From assembly GCF_026013965.1 (NCBI RefSeq), contig NZ_CP110341.1:558001-622000 (forward strand): DNA of 64,000 nt, read 5' to 3'. Under the pieces are notes generated by a model. The model made no database searches. It saw only the letters and a program-made list of their open reading frames with translations, and was not told the DNA's origin. Below are positions 42,318-49,443 of the stretch, piece after piece (position 1 is the first letter of the stretch; each line of letters opens with the position of its first letter). This DNA comes from Brevibacterium sp. JSBI002. GTDB lineage: Bacteria > Actinomycetota > Actinomycetes > Actinomycetales > Brevibacteriaceae. The translations under genes were made by a program, and so were the position numbers.

Positions 42318-43262
42318 TCAACAGCCGCCACCCCTGCCCCGACCCGGCCGAACGCGAAGCTCGAGACCCAGATGGTCACGAATCTGTGCCTCCAACAGGA
42401 TGTAGTCGGCGTTGCTGGTCACATGGAGAACTGTCCAGCCTTCTGCACGGAGCGCTTCGTCGCGTCTGAGGTCGCTTTCTCTCTGCCGCTTCGATTCGAA
42501 ATGGTGACCGCCTTCATACTCCAGAGCGAGCTGCGCGTCGGGATAGCCGAGGTCAGGTTCGACTATGCGCCCAAGGAGGCGGCTGCGAACATGAGGATGC
42601 ACGACAGGTTCGGGCAGACCGACTTCGACGGCCCACAGCCGCAGGTCTGTCTCGGGTGGCGAATCGACAGTCGGGCGGGCGAGGCTGGCCGCCTCGACGA
42701 GGTGCTGTCGTCCGCGGAGGAATGGACGTGTGCGAATGCAGTCACGCAGTTCGTCGAGCCCGATCTGTGGTGGCCCGTGCCAGTTGCCGACGGCCGCGTC
42801 GCAGATTTTCACGAGGTCGCGTTGCATCAGGTCGCCTGCGATTCCGATGATGACCTCTTCCGGAGCGAGAATGGGCAAGCTGAACCATTGCCTGACCGTC
42901 ATGGTCGTCATTCGGCGCAGAGTGATCCCAGGGATCCTGATCCGACAATTGGGCTCTGTGGCTGAGACATGGAGTTGCGACGTCAGCCAGTTGGAGGGAA
43001 GCGGCCAGCCGTAGAGCCGCGCGGCAAGGGCGTGGCTGGCAGCAATGTCCGGGTAGTGGAGGAGCGCGGCTCTGAGCCTCTGCGCATCAAACAGCCAGTC
43101 AGTACTGGCCCACGCCGGTACCGGGCGACGGTCGAACCGTTCGAGGTCCATCCGTACGCCGGGCAGTACGTGCTGAAAGCGCTTCGAATGATAGAGACTG
43201 TGCCGTGTGATGCCTCGTTCGATGTAGTCACGGGTTCGGAATACCTCCGGAAAATCGTGCAT
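42318..43262 (-). CDS. DUF559/Vsr-like nuclease-fold protein with AbiEi-like N-terminus
   Basis: A 314-residue protein (start ATG 43262, MHDFPEVFRTRDYIERGITR). The N-terminal ~80 residues resemble the wHTH of AbiEi-like actinobacterial proteins. The C-terminal ~100 residues carry a PD-(D/E)XK-type pattern: IVEPDLGYPDAQLALEYEGG then HHFESKRQRESDLRRDEALR, EGWTVLHVTS, as in DUF559/Vsr endonucleases. Such proteins are common in actinobacteria and their role is unproven; defence or mobile-element origin is often suspected. Two sibling palindromes bracket the gene. Confidence 0.8.
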   Translation of the reverse strand: MHDFPEVFRTRDYIERGITRHSLYHSKRFQHVLPGVRMDLERFDRRPVPAWASTDWLFDAQRLRAALLHYPDIAASHALAARLYGWPLPSNWLTSQLHVSATEPNCRIRIPGITLRRMTTMTVRQWFSLPILAPEEVIIGIAGDLMQRDLVKICDAAVGNWHGPPQIGLDELRDCIRTRPFLRGRQHLVEAASLARPTVDSPPETDLRLWAVEVGLPEPVVHPHVRSRLLGRIVEPDLGYPDAQLALEYEGGHHFESKRQRESDLRRDEALRAEGWTVLHVTSNADYILLEAQIRDHLGLELRVRPGRGRGGGC

Positions 43263-43400
43263 CACCCAGCGAGAGTCAGCGTACATAGGAGCCAGCTTCG
43301 CCTGCCGGTCACTGAAAAGAAATGGCGCGAAACCAGCCTGTGGATAAAGAATCGCTATCCACAGTCACCTACGTGCGAGTGGAACTGCGGCGGCGCGCCG

Positions 43401-43460
43401 ACTTCCGGACGATCTGTGCGGAAAGTCGAGGCAATATACCGCACGAGACGTCCGGAACTT
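43401..43460 (-). terminator. Stem-loop terminator (palindrome family C, copy 2)
   Basis: ACTTCCGGACGATCTGTGCGG pairs, with several mismatches, with CCGCACGAGACGTCCGGAAC across a 17-nt loop, just beyond the stop of the minus-strand TetR gene. It shares 17 bases exactly with 42201-42217. Confidence 0.7.
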
Positions 43461-43473
43461 CGTGGTGGGTGCT

Positions 43474-43995
43474 TCAGAGCCCCAGGCGCGTGAGCACTCG
43501 CTTCACGTGGTCGAGGGCTTCATCCTGTGACAGCCCGAAGTTCTGATTGAAGTACATGCCGTCGCCGATGAGCTGGATCGTCATCGCCAGATCAGCATCG
43601 CCGAGGTGGTCGTTGAGTAAGTTGAACCACGCTTCCCTGGTCCTGCGCAGAGCCGCCTTGGCCTCCTCGTTCTCGAGTGCGAGGCAGCCGGCGGCGATGA
43701 GGCTGCGGTCCAGGGGAGTGCCGACCTCGGCCGAGGTCTCGAGGTAGTAGTAGTGGAGGCGCTCGCCGGCGGCTTTCATCGCTTCGATATCTTCGTCGAC
43801 CAGCTGGTCGAGCCGTTCCAGGCTGCCGTCGATGAGTGCCGCCTTCGACCCGAAATGGTAGAGCAGACCGCCTTTGGAGACTCCTGCCTTCGCGGCTACT
43901 GCGTCCAGAGTCGCACCGGCTGTGCCGTGTTCGTCGAGGAGCTCATCGAACGCGTCGAGCAGCTTCTCCTTGGTTGCGGTCGGATTGCGTGCCAT
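43474..43995 (-). CDS. TetR-family regulator of the adjacent DHA2 pump
   Basis: A 173-residue complete repressor. The HTH is TKEKLLDAFDELLDEHGTAG, ATLDAVAAKAGVSKGGLLYH, FGSKAALIDGSL (residues 8-60). The C-terminal TetR_C domain (SLERLDQLVDEDIEAMKAAG to the end) is of the drug-binding type. It is divergent from the 14-helix efflux carrier, and a perfect 24-bp palindrome abuts the carrier's start. It should release the operator on binding a toxic, probably cationic or amphipathic compound. Confidence 0.92.
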   Translation of the reverse strand: MARNPTATKEKLLDAFDELLDEHGTAGATLDAVAAKAGVSKGGLLYHFGSKAALIDGSLERLDQLVDEDIEAMKAAGERLHYYYLETSAEVGTPLDRSLIAAGCLALENEEAKAALRRTREAWFNLLNDHLGDADLAMTIQLIGDGMYFNQNFGLSQDEALDHVKRVLTRLGL

Positions 43996-44212
43996 GACCC
44001 TGAGCCTAGTCGACGGCGGGGTCCATGAGACGGACGGTGCGCCCGGGACCGGGCCGTGGCGGTGAGGGGACGAACCGACGGTGCCAAGCGGCTATGCCGA
44101 TGGGGACACGGCATCGCCGAGGCTGTCGAGCACTCCGTGCATCTCCTGAGGATGCGCTACTGCGATCTGTATTCCGCGGCAGGATGATCTAGATATCGCA
44201 GCCCGCTTTTCA

Positions 44213-44236
44213 ACTGTACCGTCCAGACGGTACAGT
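44213..44236. promoter_or_regulatory. TetR operator, perfect 24-bp palindrome
   Basis: ACTGTACCGTCC and its exact complement GGACGGTACAGT cannot both be read from a shared centre except as ACTGTACCGTC-CA-GACGGTACAGT, that is 11+2+11 bases, ending 8 bp before the MFS start at 44244. The repressor would cover the start region directly. Confidence 0.85.
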
Positions 44237-44243
44237 AGTGGGC

Positions 44244-45782
44244 ATGGCGACGACACTGACTCCACAGCTGCGTGCCGGCCGGCGCGAATGGGCCGGACTC
44301 GCGGTGCTCATGATCCCCGTGCTGCTGATCTCGATCGACAACACGGTCCTCGGATTCGCGATCCCTGCCATCAGCACCGGCCTGCATCCGACGGGCACGC
44401 AGCTGCTGTGGATCGTCGACATCTACGCGCTCATGCTTGCCGGTCTGCTGGTGGCCATGGGCAGCCTCGGTGATCGGGTCGGACGTCGCAAGCTGCTGAT
44501 CATCGGGTCCGTCGGCTTCGGCGCGGCCTCACTGCTCGCGGCGTTCTCCACCTCAGCCGAGATGCTCATCCTCGCCCGCGCACTGCTGGGCCTCTTCGGC
44601 GCCACCCTCATGCCCTCGACGCTGTCACTCATCCGCAACATCTTCGACCACGACAAGGACCGCCGCATCGCGATCGCCACCTGGGCCGCGATGTTCTCCG
44701 GCGGTGCCGCTCTGGGTCCGATCGTCGGCGGCTTTCTGCTCGAGCACTTCCACTGGAGCTCGGTCTTCTTCATCAACCTGCCGCTCATCGCGCTCTTCAT
44801 CCCCGCGGCCGCCATCCTGCTGCCCGAATCGCGCGATCCGAACCCCGGCCGCTTCGACCCGCTCTCCATCATCCTGTCGATGCTCGCCCTGGCCCCGCTC
44901 GTCTTCGCCATCAAACACAGCATGGCCTCTGGCGCCGACCTCCTCTTCTGGTTCACCCTGTCCGTGGCGATCGTCGCCGGCGCCAGCTTCGTCCTCCGCC
45001 AGCTCGCCACACCGAACCCGATGCTCGACGTCCGTCTGTTCGCGAACTCCGTGTTCACCTCGGCGGTGGTGTCGAACCTGCTGAGCGTCATGGGGCTGGC
45101 CGGGTTCCTCTACTTCGGCACCCAGCTGCTCCAGCTCGTGCTCGGACTCTCTCCGATCGACGCCGCCCTCGTGCTCATCCCGGGCCTGATCACCTCGGTC
45201 GCGGCAGGCTACCTCGCGGTGCCGCTCATCGCCCGCTTCGAACCGCGCGTCGTCGTGCCCTGTGCGCTCGCGCTCAACGCCATCGGCATGGGCATCATCG
45301 CCTTCACCTCCGAACACTCCGTGATGGGAATGCTGCTGGCCTTCCTCATCCTCGGAATCGGACTCGGCACCGCCGAGGTCATCACGAACGACCTCATCCT
45401 CGCTGCGGTCCCCGCACACAAGGCCGGAGCCGCCTCGGCGATATCGGAAACCGCGTACGAATTCGGTTCCGTCATGGGCACGACCGTGCTCGGCGGACTC
45501 TCGACCTTCATGTACGGATCCGCGCTGCAGTCCGCGATCGGGGACACAGCCGACAAAGCCGAGTTCGATACGCTCGGCTCCGCCCTCGAATACGCGTCCG
45601 GACTGAGTTCCGCAGCAGGTGAGAAGATCACCGAGGCGGCTGTGTCGGCCTTCGACTTCGGCGTGCAGTGGGCCGCCGGTGCGGCCGTGGTCCTCGTCCT
45701 CGTCGCCGCTGTGCTCACGAGCTTCGGCCTCAAGGGCGCCGGGCAACTCCTGCCGGGAGCTGTCGCCAACGCCGACCGCTGA
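44244..45782 (+). CDS. MFS efflux pump, DHA2 (14-helix) family
   Basis: A 512-residue drug:H+ antiporter of the QacA/EmrB/SmvA type. The start is ATG 44244 (MATTLTPQLRAGRREWAGLA). Motif A is GSLGDRVGRRKLLIIGSVGF and the antiporter motif C lies in TWAAMFSGGAALGPIVGGFL. Fourteen hydrophobic segments are readable. There is no ribosome site, only the operator, so translation may be leaderless. The repressor is divergent and a strong stem-loop follows the stop. Substrates are likely quaternary ammonium compounds or dyes; none can be specified. Confidence 0.93.
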   Translation: MATTLTPQLRAGRREWAGLAVLMIPVLLISIDNTVLGFAIPAISTGLHPTGTQLLWIVDIYALMLAGLLVAMGSLGDRVGRRKLLIIGSVGFGAASLLAAFSTSAEMLILARALLGLFGATLMPSTLSLIRNIFDHDKDRRIAIATWAAMFSGGAALGPIVGGFLLEHFHWSSVFFINLPLIALFIPAAAILLPESRDPNPGRFDPLSIILSMLALAPLVFAIKHSMASGADLLFWFTLSVAIVAGASFVLRQLATPNPMLDVRLFANSVFTSAVVSNLLSVMGLAGFLYFGTQLLQLVLGLSPIDAALVLIPGLITSVAAGYLAVPLIARFEPRVVVPCALALNAIGMGIIAFTSEHSVMGMLLAFLILGIGLGTAEVITNDLILAAVPAHKAGAASAISETAYEFGSVMGTTVLGGLSTFMYGSALQSAIGDTADKAEFDTLGSALEYASGLSSAAGEKITEAAVSAFDFGVQWAAGAAVVLVLVAAVLTSFGLKGAGQLLPGAVANADR

Positions 45783-45844
45783 CTGGGCTGCTCAGCGAGC
45801 CCTCGGGCGGCGGGTGGCTGGCCCGACAACCCTCGATCAAGCAG

Positions 45845-45886
45845 AAGCGCGGATATCGGGACGTAGACGTCTCGATATCCGCGCTT
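45845..45886. terminator. Bidirectional stem-loop terminator
   Basis: A 19-bp stem (AAGCGCGGATATCG.GACG and complement, one wobble) with tetraloop TAGA follows the MFS gene. Its right arm merges into the 39-bp tandem repeats. Confidence 0.85.
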
Positions 45887-45985
45887 GGGCTTGAACGACG
45901 GCTCGGTGGCTGGCGAACCGCGCTTGGGCTTGAACGACGGCTCGGTGGCTGGCGAACCGCGCTTGGGCTTGAGCGACGGCTGGGC
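45881..45985. repeat. 39-bp tandem repeat, about 2.7 copies
   Basis: Units start at 45881, 45920 and 45959, beginning GCGCTTGGGCTTGAACGACG. The first two are identical; the third is partial with two changes. The array fills the gap between the MFS terminator and the end of tctA. Confidence 0.9.
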
Positions 45986-45996
45986 GCCGCGCTAGT

Positions 45997-47544
45997 TCAG
46001 AGGTTGACCGACTCCGCGGAGTTCGATGCCTTCGACGTCGTCTGCTTCTGCCGCCTGCGGGCCAGCACTCGGCCGATGCCGGTGTAGACGAGAGCGGCGA
46101 TGAGCACGACGTAGATGATGATCGTGATCGGCGAGGACACGAGAGTCGACGCATCACCGCCGGAGGCCAGCAGAGCATCACGCAGGTTCGACTCGGCCAG
46201 GGGGCCGAGCACCATGCCGATCATCAGCGGAGCCAATGGCACCCCGTAGCGTTTGAGCACGAAGCTCAGCACTCCGATGCCCAGTAGGATGAGCAGCTCG
46301 AACGTCGATGCGGACGTCGCATAGATGCCCAGGCCGCAGAAGACCGCGATGCCGCCGTAGAGGTACGGATCCGGGATCTTCAGCAGCTTCGCCCACAGGG
46401 GAGCGAACGGCAGGTTGATGATGAGCAGAACGATCATCGCAACGAAGAAGCTCGCCAGCAGACCCCACACGAGTTCGGGTGAGCGGTCGAAGAGCAGCGG
46501 ACCGGGCTGGATGCCGTACTGACGGAAGGCCGCGAGCATGATCGCCGCCGTCGCCGAGATCGGCAGCCCCAGAGCCAGCAGGGCTCCCATGGCAATGCCC
46601 GTCGTCGCCGATCCGGCCGCCTCGGGGGCGGCGAGACCGCGGATCGCGCCCTTGCCGAACTGCGGATCCTTCCGGCGGGAATCGAGCTTGCGCTCCAGAC
46701 CGTAGGCCATGAACGTCGGCACATCGGCACCGCCGACGGGGATGACACCGAAGGGCAGACCGATCGCCGTTCCGCGCAGCCATGCCGGCAGGGCTTCGCC
46801 GACCTCCTTGCGGGAGAGGAAGGGACGACCCGAGGAGTTGATCGTGTTGTCCTTGGTCTGGCGGCGGATGCGGGAGGCGATGAAGAACACCTCGCCCAGC
46901 GCCAGCACACCAACGGTCACCGTGACCAGTGAGACTCCGTCGAAGAGCTCGGGCACGCCGAGGGTGAACCGCTCCGTACCCGAGACCGAGTCGATGCCGA
47001 TGACGGTGAAGCCGATGCCCAGCACCAGAGCCGTGAGCCCCTTGAGCACCGAATCGGCGACCACCGAGGAGGTGGCGACGAAGGCGAAGAGCGCGAGGGC
47101 GAAGAACTCGGCCGGGCCGAAGCTCGTCGACAGCTCCGCCAACGCGGGAGCGACGAAGACGACGAGGAAGCAGGAGATGAACCCGCCGATGAACGCGCCG
47201 ATCGCGGCCGTCGCCAGAGCCTGCGGGGCCCGCCCGGCCTTGGCCATCTTGTGGCCTTCGAACGTCGAGGCGATCGCCGAGGCCTGACCAGGGGTGTTCA
47301 TGAGGATGGCCATCGTCGAGTCGCCGAAGAGACCACCGAAGTAGACGCCGGCGAACATGATGAATGCACCCGTGGGATCCAGCGCAAAGGTCATCGGCAG
47401 CAGCAGAGCCACGGCCATCGATGACCCCAGGCCCGGCAGCACGCCGACAGCGGTGCCGAGGAAGCAGCCGACGAGCACCCACAGCAGGTTCATCGGCGTC
47501 AGAGCGTGTGTGAACCCTTCGAAGAGGGACATGAGAGCGTCCAT
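45997..47544 (-). CDS. tctA: Tripartite tricarboxylate transporter, large permease TctA
   Basis: A 515-residue membrane protein with ~12 hydrophobic segments. Family marks are LWVLVGCFLGTAVGVLPGLG near the start, TNTPGQ-like NTPGQASAIASTFEGHKMAK, and the second-half repeat GVIPVGGADVPTFMAYGLER and LAAPEAAGSATTGIAMGALL. It forms the ion-coupled translocation pathway for citrate-like or aromatic acids. I start at ATG 47544; GGGAGG lies 11 bases ahead, and a GTG at 47556 is the alternative. The gene is last in a tctC-tctB-tctA minus-strand operon. Confidence 0.92.
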   Translation of the reverse strand: MDALMSLFEGFTHALTPMNLLWVLVGCFLGTAVGVLPGLGSSMAVALLLPMTFALDPTGAFIMFAGVYFGGLFGDSTMAILMNTPGQASAIASTFEGHKMAKAGRAPQALATAAIGAFIGGFISCFLVVFVAPALAELSTSFGPAEFFALALFAFVATSSVVADSVLKGLTALVLGIGFTVIGIDSVSGTERFTLGVPELFDGVSLVTVTVGVLALGEVFFIASRIRRQTKDNTINSSGRPFLSRKEVGEALPAWLRGTAIGLPFGVIPVGGADVPTFMAYGLERKLDSRRKDPQFGKGAIRGLAAPEAAGSATTGIAMGALLALGLPISATAAIMLAAFRQYGIQPGPLLFDRSPELVWGLLASFFVAMIVLLIINLPFAPLWAKLLKIPDPYLYGGIAVFCGLGIYATSASTFELLILLGIGVLSFVLKRYGVPLAPLMIGMVLGPLAESNLRDALLASGGDASTLVSSPITIIIYVVLIAALVYTGIGRVLARRRQKQTTSKASNSAESVNL

Positions 47545-47545
47545 A

Positions 47546-48219
47546 TCAGAAGCCACCTCCCAGAATTCCCGAAGGAAGGTTGAGTCCCAGCATCACCGAG
47601 AAGGCGATGTAGACCAGGGACGAGAACGTCAGTGCCAGAGTGAGATCGAACAGCGGCTTCTTCGACCCCATCGACCGAGCCACGCACCAGAACAGAAGCG
47701 CGGCGGCGATGATCCACCCGGCGAATTCGAGGATGAGCGCGAAAGCCGCAAAACCGCCCGCACCCCAGGCCAGCGACACGAAGTCGCTGTGGGTGCGGTG
47801 CTTCGCGTCGGCTTTGCGAGCAGCGGCGATCGCCTGACGATCGCGTTCCGGCTCATCTTCCTCATGAGGGAGAGACGAGAGGCCGCGACAGCCGAGGTCA
47901 CCGGAGTCGAGAACGCCTTGTCCTCCTCGGTTGCGGCGGGCAGCTCGTCGTCGACATCGACGGGTTCGGGATTGCGGATATAGGCAATGATCAGCAGGAC
48001 CGTCAGCGCGTACCCGACGATCATGATGATCGTCGGGAAGAACTGCGGACCCGGTTTGTCCGCGTCCGGGGCGACGTCCATGGTGAGGATGCCGATGAGC
48101 AGATAGGTCGAGAATGCCCCCATGATGAGCGGGACGATGAGGCCCGACCGTCCCTGCCACCAGGTGCCCGCGCCGAGGTGGCCCGTCCTGTCCGTGTGCG
48201 TTGTCGTCTGTGCGGTCAC
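47546..48219 (-). pseudogene. tctB: Tripartite transporter small permease TctB, frameshifted
   Basis: The start is GTG 48219 (VTAQTTTHTDRTGHLGAGTW), overlapping the tctC stop (GTGA). The first frame gives helix 1 (GLIVPLIMGAFSTYLLIGIL) and FFPTIIMIVGYALTVLLIIA, then stops making sense after AVAASRLSL. The remaining TctB sequence (HEEDEPERDRQAIAAARKAD to LTLALTFSSLVYIAFSVMLG) is in another frame and ends at 47546. Adding one C near 47868-47870 restores LSLHEEDEPERD and a ~225-residue TctB. The carrier would be inactive if this is real, because TctB is part of the complex. Confidence 0.8.
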
Positions 48220-49253
48220 AGTCCCAACTCCTTCAGCAGCTTCTCCACCCTTGACGAGTCCTCCTTGATGAACTCGGCGAACTCGTCGCCGGTCAGCCAC
48301 ACGTCGGTCCACTTGTTCCGGTCGAGAGCGTCCTTCCAGGCCGCACTGTTGCGGGTCTTCTGCAGGATCTCGAGCAGCTGCGCAGAGTCGTCGCCGGTGA
48401 TGTCCGGCGCTCCGAGCCAGCCGCGCCAGTTCGTCAGCGTCACCTCGTAGCCCTGTTCGGACATGGTCGGCACCTCGTCGAAGCCCTCGATCCGCTTCGG
48501 GGCGGCCACGCCGATTGCTTTGACGCGTCCGGCCTCGATCTGGTCGGAGACCTCGTTGAAGCCGCAGGAGGCGAAGTCGGTGGTGCCCGAGAGCAGAGTT
48601 TGGATGGCTTCACCGCCGCCGGACTTCGGGATGTAGGTGATGTCAGAGGCGGAGATCTTGCCGAGCAGCGCTAACTGAGCGATGGTCAGATGGTCGACCG
48701 AGCCGGCTGACCCGCCCGTCCACACGAACCCTTTCGGATCCTTCTTCCACGCGCCGACGACATCGTCGATCGTGTTGTGCGGTGAATCGGCTGCGGCGAT
48801 GAGCACGTCATAGTCCTCGGCCACGCGGGCGAGCAGAGTCGTATTGTCGAATCCGACCGGCGATTTGTTCAGCGCGATTCCGCCGACCATGGCGGTGCCG
48901 GTGGCCAGGATCGTGTCCGCCTGACCGTGCATGGTCGAGAATTTGCCGAGGCCGATGGTGCCGCCGGCACCCGGAATGTTGACGACCTGGGCATTGTTGG
49001 CGAGCCGGTCGACACGCATGGCCTGCTGGGTCTCGCGGGCGAATCCGTCCCAGCCGCCGCCGGCGCCGGCCGGAGCGATGAGGGTGAGATTCGATGACAG
49101 GTCGCCCTTCGCCGAGGCGGCCTTGACCGAGTAGGTCGTCGCCGTTCCGATCGCCGCCAAGGCGATCGCCCCGTAGGCGATGCGACCGAAGGTTCGTCGC
49201 GAGGGATGGGAGGATTCGGGCACGGAATCCTCGGGAGGTGGCGCCTTTGGCAC
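48216..49253 (-). CDS. tctC: Tripartite tricarboxylate transporter substrate-binding protein TctC
   Basis: A 345-residue extracytoplasmic receptor of the Bug family. The start GTG 49253 follows AAAGGAGAAGTCC. The N-terminus has a twin-arginine-like sequence SRRTFGRIAYGAIALAAIGT, a helix without a lipobox. The mature domain opens LTLIAPAGAGGGWDGFARET and contains NIPGAGGTIGLGKFSTMHGQ, typical of carboxylate binding. It is first in the tctCBA operon. The ligand is an acid such as citrate or a phthalate-like compound; not determinable here. Confidence 0.92.
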   Translation of the reverse strand: MPKAPPPEDSVPESSHPSRRTFGRIAYGAIALAAIGTATTYSVKAASAKGDLSSNLTLIAPAGAGGGWDGFARETQQAMRVDRLANNAQVVNIPGAGGTIGLGKFSTMHGQADTILATGTAMVGGIALNKSPVGFDNTTLLARVAEDYDVLIAAADSPHNTIDDVVGAWKKDPKGFVWTGGSAGSVDHLTIAQLALLGKISASDITYIPKSGGGEAIQTLLSGTTDFASCGFNEVSDQIEAGRVKAIGVAAPKRIEGFDEVPTMSEQGYEVTLTNWRGWLGAPDITGDDSAQLLEILQKTRNSAAWKDALDRNKWTDVWLTGDEFAEFIKEDSSRVEKLLKELGL

Positions 49254-49443
49254 GGACTTCTCCTTTGAAGGCAGGTGTGATGTGAGACTCACCTTAGAGG
49301 TTCCTGATTGTCGACTGCGAGGTTGTGCTCACTCTGCGCGTTCTGCTCATTGAGCGCGTTGAGTGCATTCTGCTCAGCGTGGAGTCGGCGGGGACGCCAC
49401 GGTCGAGTGCGGTCGATCCTGAGCCTGCCATTAGGCTGGCGCC

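Noticed and set aside
42318..43262. Complete AbiE-type toxin-antitoxin system
   Set aside because: Only an AbiEi-like N-terminus is present, fused to a nuclease fold; no AbiEii nucleotidyltransferase gene is adjacent.
45881..45985. 39-bp repeats as a CRISPR-like array
   Set aside because: Units are adjacent with no spacers, so this is a simple tandem repeat.
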